The notes: a model not told the origin generated them from the letters alone. Shown: positions 27,719 through 37,975, counted from the stretch's first letter. The stretch is DNA of 64,000 nucleotides from Aurantiochytrium sp. KH105 (GCA_003116975.1 BGKB01000131.1:142408-206407), one strand, 5' to 3'. Translations and numbers: made by a program.

Positions 27719-30088
27719 ATGGACGGCCTCGAGGGAGACCCGCTGGTGCCGCGGCAGACGCAGGAGTGGAGCCAGTACGTGAGCGTCGAGGACGTTAAGG
27801 CAGTCCTGCTGGGCTGCCTCGTGCCGCTCGTGCTGCGCGAGGTGGGCGCCCGCTTCGTGCAGAAACGGCTCGAAGTCCTGGCGCGACGCCGCCCGCCATG
27901 GTTCGTCACTCTACAGGCCGGGCTGGCCCTCGTCACGAGCACGGGCCGTTTTCACGAAAAACTCCTCGCCGGCGCGCCGCAGCGCGTCGACGCCGCGCTA
28001 GGCCTCGTCAGCAAGTACAGACGCCATCCGGTGTACATGGCGGAGCTGCATCAGACGCGGGCGATGGCAGGGTGGTCCTTCATGCTGCTGCTGACGTTCA
28101 TCTTCCTGGTCGCTTCGCCCGCGCTCTACTTTCCCTCGCCCGACGTGACCACGTACGCGAAGAAAACAGTCATCTTTGCGTGCATCGGCTTCTTGCAGTC
28201 CTTGCTCACGCAGATCCAGGACGACTTTTCAATATGGCTCGCATCCTGGCCAGACTTTCTCCGCGCAAGCATCGCCGTCGAAGCGTTCTCGCACTCCAAC
28301 GCCCCGGGGAATGCCGGCGTCTTCTTTACCATCGCCATGTGCCGTCAGCTGTACATGGCGCTCTACTTTGAGAGCTTTTCCGCTTTTTTCCTCTACTCGC
28401 TCGGCTTCTTGGCCATACCCATGCTCAGGAGCGAGTGGTTTTGGCACCGAGAGGTTGGTTTCCCGCTGTCCATGCTCGCCATCTCCATCGGACTTGTACT
28501 GCCAGCAATGCAGGAGCGCGTGCTGCGCCTCGAAGCCAAGGTCGAAGAGTACGAGCGCGAGCGAATCTTTCAAGAAAACATTGATGAGCTTGAGCGCGTG
28601 CAAATTGCGCATGAGGTCGATATCAAACGAAGACATGCGTCGTACATCGAAGCCTTGCAAAACAAGCACAAGGAAAGTACGCAAAAACTTCACATGGTGC
28701 TCTCCTACACGGCACACGAATACCGCAATCACTTTTTCCAAGCCCGGGGCGCCCTCGAGGACCTCCAGTGCGTCGCCGAAGGCGCCGTCACCTCTGATGA
28801 GCTCGTTGCCTCCATCATGGATGCCGCGAAAACCCTAGGCCGCGCGCACAGCATGATCCAGAGCCTTTTTGACGATGTCTTGCAAATGCACCGCCTCGAG
28901 ACTGCCGGCGAGGTCGATTGGCGTGGATCCGCGCGCCCCTTTTGCGTTGGGGTCGATCTCTTTGAGCGTGCAAGAGACTACGGCAAGGAGAGCGTACGGC
29001 GAAACATTGATCTGGACTTTGAAGCGTCTGCGCACGGTTCTCTCAACGTAGAGATTATGGGAAATCCGGAAAAGTTCATGCAGGTCGTTACAAATATCAT
29101 ATCCAACGCAGTCAAATTTACCACCTCGGGGGCGATTCGGCTCCACGTCTCATGCTCTCCCGTGCCGGATTCATCGTCAGATATGGAACTAGTCTTCTCT
29201 GTTAGTGACACAGGCTGCGGGATGACCGAGGACAAGCTTGGCAAACTCTTTCAGCCCTTTGCGCAGGCACGGTCTGCGGACGAGTTCGGCTACGGGGGCT
29301 CGGGGCTTGGTCTCTATTTCGCTAGGAACATCATGCGAGCCTACCCACACGGAGCTCTCGAGGTTCGCTCACAGCGCGGACATGGCACGACCTTTACGGG
29401 TCGTGCACGTCTTCCTCTTAATCCGAATGCGACGACATCTCTTTCTCCCGAGACTGCTGAGAATACTGAAAAATCGATGGAACCGGTACTCAAGGCTGCA
29501 TCTCAATTTGATGCAAAGGTGAAACATCCACCAGCAAGCAAGCATTCCGACTGGAAAGAGGCCAATGTTCTCATCGTTGACGATTCGCCAGTAAACAGGG
29601 CGCTCCTTCGGCGTATGCTGACCAGGCGTTGCGGCCCAAGAACAGCTTTTTACGAGGCCCCGAATGGTCAAGAGGCTGTCAAGCTTGCTTCAACCAAAGG
29701 CAAAAATATCTCTGTCATCCTTATGGATCGCCACATGCCAATCATGGACGGTATTGAAGCAACGAAACGCATCCGTGAATTTGACAAGAGTTCGCTGATC
29801 ATCGCCGTGACAGGCAATGCTGACGATGAGACGCAATCGAGCTTTCTCTCGGCGGGATGTGACTGCGTATGGCACAAGGGATCGACAATCGAGTCTCTGT
29901 TTGCGCTCGTTCATCAGGCGCGAAAGAATAAATCTTCCCGTATCCAAGTAATCAAAGAGATCCCTGTGGCGGACTCTCTCGACAACGCTGAACAACGCAC
30001 TGTAGGTCTCTCAAACGAGTCGCCAACGACATCAGAGTCTCAGAGTCTGAGTGACCAAGAGGCTTGTGCGCGGGGTGAGGATCGCTGA
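27719..30088 (+). CDS. Membrane-bound hybrid histidine kinase with C-terminal receiver domain
   Basis: ATG 27719 yields 789 residues; the frame is open upstream but only through repeat-derived Arg/Ala sequence. Residues about 115-270 contain four or five hydrophobic segments. A coiled coil (about 275-325) leads to the dimerisation/phosphoacceptor helix, where the presumed phospho-His is H333 in AHEYRNHF. The ATPase domain has an N box (VVTNIISNAVKF), G1 DTGCGM, F box FQPFAQA and G2 GGSGLGLYF. The receiver domain has D621/D622, phospho-acceptor D670 in ILMDRHMPIMDG and K720. The protein should autophosphorylate and pass phosphate to its own receiver, and then presumably to an HPt protein. No sensory PAS, GAF or ligand-binding domain is evident. 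The H box lacks the usual Pro. Confidence 0.88.
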   Translation: MDGLEGDPLVPRQTQEWSQYVSVEDVKAVLLGCLVPLVLREVGARFVQKRLEVLARRRPPWFVTLQAGLALVTSTGRFHEKLLAGAPQRVDAALGLVSKYRRHPVYMAELHQTRAMAGWSFMLLLTFIFLVASPALYFPSPDVTTYAKKTVIFACIGFLQSLLTQIQDDFSIWLASWPDFLRASIAVEAFSHSNAPGNAGVFFTIAMCRQLYMALYFESFSAFFLYSLGFLAIPMLRSEWFWHREVGFPLSMLAISIGLVLPAMQERVLRLEAKVEEYERERIFQENIDELERVQIAHEVDIKRRHASYIEALQNKHKESTQKLHMVLSYTAHEYRNHFFQARGALEDLQCVAEGAVTSDELVASIMDAAKTLGRAHSMIQSLFDDVLQMHRLETAGEVDWRGSARPFCVGVDLFERARDYGKESVRRNIDLDFEASAHGSLNVEIMGNPEKFMQVVTNIISNAVKFTTSGAIRLHVSCSPVPDSSSDMELVFSVSDTGCGMTEDKLGKLFQPFAQARSADEFGYGGSGLGLYFARNIMRAYPHGALEVRSQRGHGTTFTGRARLPLNPNATTSLSPETAENTEKSMEPVLKAASQFDAKVKHPPASKHSDWKEANVLIVDDSPVNRALLRRMLTRRCGPRTAFYEAPNGQEAVKLASTKGKNISVILMDRHMPIMDGIEATKRIREFDKSSLIIAVTGNADDETQSSFLSAGCDCVWHKGSTIESLFALVHQARKNKSSRIQVIKEIPVADSLDNAEQRTVGLSNESPTTSESQSLSDQEACARGEDR

Positions 30089-30413
30089 TGTCAAGCAGGG
30101 TTTTATAGCGTCTTGCTCGCGGTTGCAAGCTTGGCCCTCGGTGACTGTAGCGTTTGCCGTCCACATATTTTCTCGCTGTCTGTCGGGGCAGAAGAGTACT
30201 GTCGCTTATAAGACGTGGCGGCGAAAGTATGTTCTAATGAACGTGAAGGTCAAGACCGGAGTTCAGCCAGTGTCCTGACAATCAAATAATACACAATCGC
30301 TGTAAGACCGCCAAGGGAGGCTGCATCAAGAGAAGATATTATCAGTAGTTGCTGAGTGAATAATGTACAATGACGAGCTAAATACAGTGAAATTGACCAG
30401 GTCCATATCACGC
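30089..30413. other. Convergent 3' spacer
   Basis: Shared 3' flank of the histidine kinase (+) and TBC (-) genes. AT-richer than its surroundings, no ORF of interest. Confidence 0.5.
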
Positions 30414-31385
30414 TTATTTTCCTCGGGCGTGTGCGCGCAGCCGCTTGACCAGATCTGGATCAAGCTTGAAGAGGAAAGGAAAGGCAACTGCAATGAGTCT
30501 GCTAGCGTCCATTTGCGGAAAATCTCGTCCACTCACATACTGTTTGGCCATTTCATTCGTCTCGTCCATGAGCTCGTATCGCAATAACATCATTTGCGAG
30601 GCGTAAAAAATGATGTTCAAATGCACACCGGCAGCAAAATAAATGTCCCAGAGATGCAAGATGCTGTCCAGCGGAGGACAGCAGGCGCTCAACGTCATGA
30701 TGGGCGCGAATGCGTACACTTGAGTACTGGCACGCATCTTGTCAATTAAATAGTCGGCCAGCTGCGGGTCGAGCGCACGAAGGCACTCCTCGAAAAGCGC
30801 ACAGCCCTCGGAGACGCCATCCAGATTCTTGCTCATGTATGCGGGCACGAGCTTGGTGATGAGTGCGTCAAAACAGAAAAAAGCGTCCAACTCGGGCATC
30901 ACATAGAGAAGCACACCACAAATGACATTCATGCCCTGCACGTAGGTGAACTCATCTTGTCGGTACGAATGTACAAAGGCGTTGAGCACCCGCACGATGC
31001 GCGCCTCCGGAACGACGTCCTCGAACGCTTTGCAGTTTTTGAACGTGCGAAAGGTATCATTTCTGATCTTTGCGCCTAGCCGGGGGTGCTCTCCGCGACG
31101 CACGAGCTCTACGTAATGCTCTGCGTCCAACTTTCGCACGCCCAGCAAGAGTTTCCACGCACGCGCTCGTTGCGACAGGTGCTGTTCTTGGCCCGCCGGG
31201 TTTCCGCGCGACTTTTGCTGCGACTCTTGCTGCGGCGTCGGCTGCGATTTTGCCGCCGCTCCCGCGTCCTCCTCCGCAACCCCGTACACCACGAGGAGCC
31301 TGCGCAGCTCCTGCACGCTGGCCTCGGCGTCCTCGGGGGTCTTGGCGGTCTCGGCGAGCTCGAGGGCGCGCTCGATGCGGTCCAT
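30414..31385 (-). CDS. TBC-domain Rab/Ras-like GTPase-activating protein, BUB2/Cdc16-like
   Basis: The frame encodes 323 residues from ATG 31385. A short N-terminal region (1-70, Gln-rich near 45-70) precedes a TBC domain covering the rest. Both catalytic fingers are present: Arg113 in IRNDTFR and Gln150 in YVQGM. The C-terminal half, with the sequence LVPAYMSKNLDGVSEG, then a TLSAC motif and LWDIYFAAGVHLNI, closely follows yeast Bub2 as I recall it (IPTYLTKNLNGAQNG, TLSSC, LWDFMFAYGFHMNI). Bub2 and fission yeast Cdc16 are the GAPs that hold back the mitotic exit/septation network through Tem1/Spg1. The small size (yeast Bub2 is 306 residues) also fits. The function in this organism is inferred from that similarity. 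Confidence 0.82.
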   Translation of the reverse strand: MDRIERALELAETAKTPEDAEASVQELRRLLVVYGVAEEDAGAAAKSQPTPQQESQQKSRGNPAGQEQHLSQRARAWKLLLGVRKLDAEHYVELVRRGEHPRLGAKIRNDTFRTFKNCKAFEDVVPEARIVRVLNAFVHSYRQDEFTYVQGMNVICGVLLYVMPELDAFFCFDALITKLVPAYMSKNLDGVSEGCALFEECLRALDPQLADYLIDKMRASTQVYAFAPIMTLSACCPPLDSILHLWDIYFAAGVHLNIIFYASQMMLLRYELMDETNEMAKQYVSGRDFPQMDASRLIAVAFPFLFKLDPDLVKRLRAHARGK

Positions 31386-32503
31386 GTCGCCTCCGCGAGG
31401 GCCTCGCCGCGCGCACGTCTTTTCTCTCCGGGCTGCCGCGACACGGGGCTGCCGCCTCCGCTCTTCACCTGCGCCGCCGCGACGTTTGCGCCGCGCGCAG
31501 CCGGACTTCTGCGCGGCCGCCGCCGCCGCTGCGCATGGTCCGCCCGGGGCGGTTTCTGGCGGTTTCGTTCTGCCTGCTGTTTCCGAAGCCGAGTCCGAGT
31601 TCGGGTCGTCTAATTATACAGTCAACGTAACACGGGGCATGCGTGCATGCGTGCATGCGTGCGTGCGTGCACCTCTTTGGCATTCCCGGCGGCAGCAAGA
31701 TCGCGCGCTATGGCAGCCGCCAAGACGTCTCTTAAGAAGGTATGCATGGATACGGCAGCAGCAGCAAGAAGAGCAGCAGTGCAGCTGCAGCTAGGATTGC
31801 AGGGGTTAACGCGGTCTGAACTTGGTTCAACTTGGACTCGGAAGTCAGTCACAGCACCTGCCTGATGAGGTCGCGCGGTTCACCGTCGGCGCAGAAGGCG
31901 TCCGTCGAGAGATCGCGCCGGGGTGAAGAGAATCGTTTGTTTCTTTTTTTAAGGGTTATGATGTCGTTGCTGTGTGAGCGTAAATGAGGCGAGGTCGGTG
32001 CAGCCAGCACGTTGCGGCACCGAAGAGGCGAGACTGGAGCGATTCGGAATGTGTCACGTGGCGGCTGTTTCACGGCTTTTCTTTGCAGGCGACACGCGCA
32101 CAGACGCGCAGGCATGCCCAGTTACAGTTGGTCGCCTTGCTTTGACAATGACCTGGAGTATGGAGCTCATCACAGCCACCGCATCCGCCGTTCCCCACCC
32201 CAACGGACATCAAATGACCCTTGCAGGAGGTGCAGTGTGGGAACAAGGACGAGCGTGGCGCGCCAAAGCCAAAAAATTGAAGCGGGCGCGCCAGCGTGCG
32301 AGCTGGCGTCTTGGCGTGTCGCGGTACGTGCGTGTGTGCGTGCTCGAACGCGCCAGGACATCAGTTTGCAAGCAAGCTTGCACGCTCGTGACGCTGCATA
32401 CATAGCAGAGCCTGTCTGAAAGCCTGAAGAGCAGGACAGCGCGAACTTGCTTGCGTCGAGTGATTAAGCCTGAACAGCAAAAGGACATTACAAAGTCGCG
32501 GCG
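31386..32503. other. Divergent intergenic spacer (TBC and EF-hand genes)
   Basis: This 1.1 kb region holds GC-rich DNA near the TBC gene, short direct repeats of TGCG/TGCA type near 31640-31670, and AT-richer DNA near 31930. No ORF is convincing. It should carry two promoters. Confidence 0.5.
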
Positions 32504-33634
32504 ATGGGCGGGGCGCTCGTCACCGGCACCTCTGGGCGAAAAACGAGTGAATGGAGTTCCCGCAATGGTTCAAGCATGATGAAAAGCGGCAGCTTATTTG
32601 AGAACGGAGAACGAGTTGGGAGTCGACGCCTGAGCGCCCTCGGCAGATTGAACTGGTTCCAAACGAAGAAGACGGAGTACATGCGAGACAATGCACAAGA
32701 GGCTGAAGAAAGTGCTGCAGGCATTGAAAGGCGACTACGTGCTCTCGTCTCCAAGTCACGAATTCTAGCTCTGCAGGAAAACAACTGTGAGATGCTGGAC
32801 AAAGACCAGCTACGCAAGTTTTTTGATGAGAATGGAGTCCGGTTTGAACCGATAATTTTTGAGCGACTTTATCAGATGATGGACGTCGACAAGCAAGGTT
32901 TCATTTCTGTGAGCAAACTCGCGCTCACCTTTGCGATCTTGATTCAGTCTGGATCAGTGGCCAAGGATAATGTGGAGCTTGCGTTCCGTCTTTTTGATTC
33001 GAATCAAGACGGGAGCATAGATCAGCACGAGTTTCAGGAAATGGTCATTGCTCTTGTCGGAAAGCGGGTCTCGCATCTGTACGAAATTCCTGCAGGCATG
33101 ACCTACTTTCGGGAATTTGTGAAGAGTGAGTTCGCGAGCGAGTTGCTGGAGTTTCTCGATGCTTTGCGCGCAGGACAATCGTCATTGCTTTCGTCTCCGC
33201 TCAAAATTGAGGATGCAAGGACACTATTCAAAGTTTTTCTTGAAAAAGACGCAGAAAAACAGGTCAACGTCTCGGATCAGGTCCGCGAGGCGTGTCGCGA
33301 ACAGGTCGAACAGGCGAGTACAAAAGAATTGAAGACACTTGCATCGAATGCATCCTTTGAAGCCGCACAATACGAAGCGGTTAAGATGATCGAGCAAGGT
33401 CCTTTGCTTCGCTTCAAAAGCCGACTGCGCAGTGACACGAATTGCTTTCCGCTTGGCGAATCTGTTTGGGATCATCTTGAGTTGCAACACTCCGAGCAAA
33501 TGACGCTTGAACAATTTCGTATGTGGGCAAGTCTAGCTCCAGATCTTTTCAATTTTCTCGATGAGTTGCAGAAGCTCATCAAGGCAACGGACGAAAAGCT
33601 CAGTAATGAGGTAATTTCGATCCAAGAAGATTAG
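32504..33634 (+). CDS. EF-hand calcium-binding protein (two EF-hands)
   Basis: ATG 32504 gives 376 residues. Two EF-hands are clear: loop 127-138 (DVDKQGFISVSK) and loop 165-176 (DSNQDGSIDQHE). The second loop has all canonical ligands and probably binds Ca2+; the first has Lys at position 12 instead of Glu, so binding may be weak. The first 100 residues are polar and basic. The C-terminal 190 residues are helical, with a terminal pattern (LEQFRMWASLAPDLFNFLDEL) like that seen in calcineurin-B-related and TLDc-associated sensor proteins. The N-terminus MGGALVTG has Gly2 but lacks the Ser/Thr normally found at position 6 for myristoylation. Partners are unknown. Confidence 0.75.
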   Translation: MGGALVTGTSGRKTSEWSSRNGSSMMKSGSLFENGERVGSRRLSALGRLNWFQTKKTEYMRDNAQEAEESAAGIERRLRALVSKSRILALQENNCEMLDKDQLRKFFDENGVRFEPIIFERLYQMMDVDKQGFISVSKLALTFAILIQSGSVAKDNVELAFRLFDSNQDGSIDQHEFQEMVIALVGKRVSHLYEIPAGMTYFREFVKSEFASELLEFLDALRAGQSSLLSSPLKIEDARTLFKVFLEKDAEKQVNVSDQVREACREQVEQASTKELKTLASNASFEAAQYEAVKMIEQGPLLRFKSRLRSDTNCFPLGESVWDHLELQHSEQMTLEQFRMWASLAPDLFNFLDELQKLIKATDEKLSNEVISIQED

Positions 33635-34383
33635 CCTCCTCAGCCACAATTCGTTTTTTTTTTAATACTTTCCATCTGTAGCGCTATCCTTGTATCTGAT
33701 TTTAAGGAAAGAAAAACACAGACAGACGCTCTTTATCAAAGCAGTGCTGACATCGTCTCTCGTCCTTTCGGGGAACTCATTATGCATTCCTCTCTCTCAC
33801 TTGAAAGGCCAAAAAGCTAAAAAGGAGGAAGTTGCTGAGCGCGGAACCATCGCGGATCCTTTTTGGCACCGAGCAGAAGAAGAGATGTCTTTATAGGCTG
33901 GACAAATAGGTCTCTGCAGCGTGAGCCGCGCCGGCTGCAAGTAATGCCGAAAACGCCCAAACTTGTTGGCAATAGGGGAGCTACGGACTACGCTACTAGC
34001 TACGGCTACGAGAAGGAGGAACCTTTCCTTCCGTATAAGCGTAGTTCGCCCCACTCGCAGACGGCACTTCGACACTCGCGACCTTCATTTTTTTGTCCCC
34101 CTCGGGACGGTCTACCGCGATGCATGACATTCTTTTGTTGCAATACATCCAAGACACCTGGTCTTTATAGGCCTAACAAGTCAGCCAATGCAGCGTGGGC
34201 CTTTTAATTTTTAAAAGTAAAAACAAAGAACACAAACATCATCTTTTTTTAAACGTTTTTGATGATTGACGCAAGTATTCTGTGATTAGAAGGCGAAGAG
34301 CAGCTCCATCTCCTAGACGCAAGACTTGCTTGTAACGTCAATACGACGACACAAATGCATGTGTGTACGAGGCAATCAAGTGC
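33635..34383. other. Convergent 3' spacer with two related 40-base elements
   Basis: The 750 bases between the EF-hand (+) and TLDc (-) genes contain two similar 40-base sequences at 33888-33927 and 34162-34201 and AT-rich DNA. No ORF is supported. Confidence 0.5.
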
Positions 34384-37179
34384 TTAAACGGCTGCCCTAT
34401 CATCGTCATCGTCGTAGTCCAATGCCCACAGCTCGAGCTCATCAACAGCAAAGGTGCTCTGGCCTGCGAGCAAGGTACTGGCCTCCTCACTCGCGCGCGC
34501 GGCACCAACTCCAAATGTGTGTTCGAGGTCGGTCGAGCACGACGAGAAATCATCGCGAAGAACAAGGTCGCGCGTGCCGAACTGCATAACGGAGGAGTTT
34601 GACTTGCAGACAGCGAATCTACGACGGAGCTCTTCAAGGGTCTCCTCGTCGAGCTCGTCGAAGTCCTCAATGTAGTCGCTGTCTGGGGGTGGTGTGTGGG
34701 CCTCGCGGCCTTGAAAGGGGATTTTGATGTCGAGGCTGATGGAAAAGAGGAAACATTTCGCGGTTCCAAAAGTGTGGCCATCGGCACGCCACGGTTCGTC
34801 AGCAAAACCGCCAAAGACCTTGCCGTTGGACTTGATAATGACAAATGTCTTGGTGTCGGCCAGAATGTACTTTGGCTGTCGCGGGCGCCGCTGCTCCGAA
34901 TCGCGGCCGTTGGTGGTGTCCTCTTCTTCCTCGTCCTCGTCGGCCTCCGAGTACCGCTCATTAAACAGAGAAGGCAGGCGATTGACCAAGGCGTCAACAG
35001 AGCGGTCTGCGTCATTCCATGTGGCATAGAGAAGCTTGGTGCGCGGCAGTTCGCGACGACGCTGCATGGGAGCGCACAAAAGGAGGGACAGTCCCTCGGA
35101 ATACACTTTGGGTAACTTGGTCTTGGCCGGTTTTTTGTTCCTGCGACCGCGCACCCTTCTTCGGCCCGGTCCCCCGCGCGCATTTTCAGCTTCTTCCTCC
35201 TCTTCGAGCTGCCGTTCCTCTTCTTCTTCTTGCTGGGCGAGAGCGGCCGTCTCGGCTTCAACATCTGGGTGCGAGAGGATGCGCGACTCCTCAAAGGCAG
35301 CCTCGGCCATTTTCAGCGACCGCCGGTCATCGATGGCGAGCTGGCGCAGGCGACGCACGGCCTCGGCGCGCAGAGAGTACTGCGCATATTTTGCGGGTGT
35401 GGCTTTGGACATGATGGATAAGGAAAGGGGCTGTGGGGGCTCGGGCGAGGTTGCCACCATGCGGTCCGACTTTTCCTCACCACTGCCATAATCGTCCATC
35501 GCCGGGCTCGAGGGCGACGTCGGCGAACCTTGCAAGGACGAGGAGCTCGCGAGCTTGGAGAGATCGGGCAATGTGTCAAGGCTTGTGAGAGCAAGAGGCG
35601 CGGTCTTACCAATATTGTTGTCAGCCAGCTCGCGCGTCATGGCGTCAGTCTTTGATTCTGCAGCAGCCGTGGGGGGCGCGGCTTCGCCCCCCGCGGGCGA
35701 TGCCTCGGAATCAAGGTTGAGAGACTGCATGAGCGACTGAATTTGCTCTTGGCCGCGTGTCATTTGCGAAGGGCGCCGGGAAATTTCGCCTTGCAAATGT
35801 TGTTGCTGTTGTTCATGCTGCTGCGGCTGCTGGCCAGCAAAGCCTGGACCTGAATCCGCGAAATTGCGAGCTTGATGATCCTGGAACTGTTGGTGACTAC
35901 GACTATTCGCTGCGGCTGCGGCAGCTGCGCGACTCTGGATGTGCAAATCACCAACGAGCTCCAAGTCCGAGGTAATGCCGTCGAGCACGTTGGCCGTGCG
36001 CAACGGCGTGCGCGCGAGATCAGCGCGAAGTTGTACGTGGCACTTCCAGCCGTTGAGAAAGTCGACTTGAGAGGCATGCTCGCGCTGCTGGTCAAGATAG
36101 GCCTCCATCCATTCCATTTGCTGAAGCTGGCGTCGCAGCTCCACCTCTTCGGCGAGAAGAGCGCTCATTTTGCTCTGGGTAATGTCCTGTAGGCGAAAGA
36201 GCGCTTCCTGGAGGGTCTTGTAGATGCGCTCCTCGACCACGGCGGCGTTACGATTGACGTCGCGGAGCTTGGCGTCCGTGGCGCGGAGCTGCGCCTTGAT
36301 ATCCTCTTGGCGGACGGCGAGAATTGGGTCGACTTTGAGGCTTTCGTTGACGGCCGATTCGTAGGCGTCACCGATCCCGATGAGCTTATGCTGAGCAAGC
36401 TTACCGGATGAATGCGAGCCAACCATTTTGTCGCGAACACTCACCGGCATGTAGAGGATCGGATCAAAAAAGTCGTGGCGGTCGTACAGCTTGTCGATGG
36501 ACGTGGGCGTGCGGTCATCGATGCGGTTTGCAGCGCCGAAGTCCGTCTCGGAGTTGCGGCCGTCCGGGTCAACAAAGAACTGCACAAGGTACATGGGGAG
36601 GGCTTGTTGCGCGTCCATGACGGTGTAATCGTGACGGTAGCCAAAGCCCCCATCCGGCGCGTCACCGCCCGCGCCGTCGATGCTCGTGGAGAGCGCAAGG
36701 TAGAGGGAGTCGTAGCCCTCGGGGACGATGGCCTGCTCGCTCGGGTCATCGACGACAAAGGCGCGGCCGACGCCGACCTGGCAGAGCAGGAAGCGATGCG
36801 CAGTGCCCTCGTTCGGGTCGAGGTCGAGGTCGCCCGTGGTAAAGGTCATCCCATCTCCCGAAGAGGGCAAGGTGAAGCCCTTGGTGTGCAGGGCCTCGAG
36901 CGTGTTGAGTTCGTTAAGCCTTCGCGTGCTGAGCCACGCGGGCGTGCACAGCATTCCGCGCGTGCGCCTTTCGAACTGCACGGCCTGGTGCGCGTTGCCG
37001 AGGTGCCACACGCAGACGTCTGTGAGCGCAAAGTTGCGCGTGCTCATCTGGAGCAGGTACTCCACGCGCTTGAACTCGTCGGACTTCTCCGACAGCGGCG
37101 TGGCCGCGCTCGCGCTCGCGCCGCCGCCGCCGCCGGGCCTGGCCGCCGCGCCGCGCCCGAGCCGAGGGCCCGTCTCCAT
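34384..37179 (-). CDS. TLDc-domain protein with PARP-like N-terminal region and coiled coil
   Basis: The frame encodes 931 residues from ATG 37179. The C-terminal TLDc domain (about 693-922) shows KLLYATWNDADRSVDALVNR, a block TFVIIKSNGKVFGGFADEPW, FGTAKCFLFSI, FGTRDLVLRD and final FAVDELELWALD, in the family order. It contains two acidic inserts. Residues about 45-210 resemble the second half of a PARP catalytic domain: FLLCQVGVGRAFVV, YDSLYLA, and DYTVMDAQQALPMYLVQFF, which parallels the PARP pattern EYVVYDPSQ-PEYLI. The HGT NAD-binding segment of active PARPs is not visible, so catalysis is unlikely. A B-box-type coiled coil (about 280-390) and Gln/Ser-rich, then Glu-rich linkers follow. 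TLDc proteins protect against oxidative stress and bind V-ATPase in other eukaryotes; the role here is unknown. Confidence 0.75.
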   Translation of the reverse strand: METGPRLGRGAAARPGGGGGASASAATPLSEKSDEFKRVEYLLQMSTRNFALTDVCVWHLGNAHQAVQFERRTRGMLCTPAWLSTRRLNELNTLEALHTKGFTLPSSGDGMTFTTGDLDLDPNEGTAHRFLLCQVGVGRAFVVDDPSEQAIVPEGYDSLYLALSTSIDGAGGDAPDGGFGYRHDYTVMDAQQALPMYLVQFFVDPDGRNSETDFGAANRIDDRTPTSIDKLYDRHDFFDPILYMPVSVRDKMVGSHSSGKLAQHKLIGIGDAYESAVNESLKVDPILAVRQEDIKAQLRATDAKLRDVNRNAAVVEERIYKTLQEALFRLQDITQSKMSALLAEEVELRRQLQQMEWMEAYLDQQREHASQVDFLNGWKCHVQLRADLARTPLRTANVLDGITSDLELVGDLHIQSRAAAAAAANSRSHQQFQDHQARNFADSGPGFAGQQPQQHEQQQQHLQGEISRRPSQMTRGQEQIQSLMQSLNLDSEASPAGGEAAPPTAAAESKTDAMTRELADNNIGKTAPLALTSLDTLPDLSKLASSSSLQGSPTSPSSPAMDDYGSGEEKSDRMVATSPEPPQPLSLSIMSKATPAKYAQYSLRAEAVRRLRQLAIDDRRSLKMAEAAFEESRILSHPDVEAETAALAQQEEEEERQLEEEEEAENARGGPGRRRVRGRRNKKPAKTKLPKVYSEGLSLLLCAPMQRRRELPRTKLLYATWNDADRSVDALVNRLPSLFNERYSEADEDEEEEDTTNGRDSEQRRPRQPKYILADTKTFVIIKSNGKVFGGFADEPWRADGHTFGTAKCFLFSISLDIKIPFQGREAHTPPPDSDYIEDFDELDEETLEELRRRFAVCKSNSSVMQFGTRDLVLRDDFSSCSTDLEHTFGVGAARASEEASTLLAGQSTFAVDELELWALDYDDDDDRAAV

Positions 37180-37975
37180 GGCGCCGCACGCGCAGGCCGC
37201 AAGCCAAAATCCCAGCCGCCCGAGAGGCCGCGCCAGAGGCCGCGCCGCTGCGCCGCGATGCGCGCCGCCGCGCTGCGATGCGCCGCGATGCTGCGCCGCC
37301 GCCGCGCGTCTGCTCGCCGCTCGCTCGCTCGCGCGCGCGCGCCAGGCTTGGGGCTGGTTGGGGTTTCGAGTTTCTGCGCCTGCAGCGCCAGCGCGGCCGA
37401 GCGCGCGTGTCTACGCTGGTGTCTACGTTGCCGAGCCCCGCCGCGAGCGTTTCTTTCCTCAGCCTGGTCACAGCGAGACTCGGGTGCAGATAGATGGCAT
37501 GGCGCGGTGGGCTCGCATGGACTCGGGGGCTGGCTGGACGAGGACCCTCGGGAGGCAATGCAAGTCGCTGTCGCGCCGGGATATTGCACCGCCGTGGTGA
37601 GGTGGATTTCGTGGGTTGCGAGCACTGATGGACAGCGAGGCAAATTTCATGGCGGAGGGTGTTTGAGACGTGCAAAGCGACGTGAAGAAAGAGAGAAAGC
37701 ACATCTAGCTTGAGGACGCTGGCAGTGCAGATGTGCTCGGAAGAAAGAGAACAAGGGGGCGAGACCAACCGAATAGTACGTGGAGTTAAATTTCGTTAAA
37801 AACACTTAGGTGTACTGAATGAATGTAAGCAATTATGTAAGGGATAGTGAAAATTGTGACAGACAGATGTGCGGCCCCAGGGAGCAGGAACGAGTGCGTG
37901 CTGCTGCGCTAGGGCCGCCCGAGGCAACGGAAAGGCTCAATGACGTGGTGAGTCGTCAGATGCGATATATCGCGG
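37180..37975. other. Spacer between the TLDc promoter and the Myb 3' end
   Basis: Both flanking genes are on the minus strand, so this holds the Myb 3' flank (37775-37975, AT-rich) and the TLDc gene promoter (37180-37700, GC-rich). No gene is seen. Confidence 0.5.
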
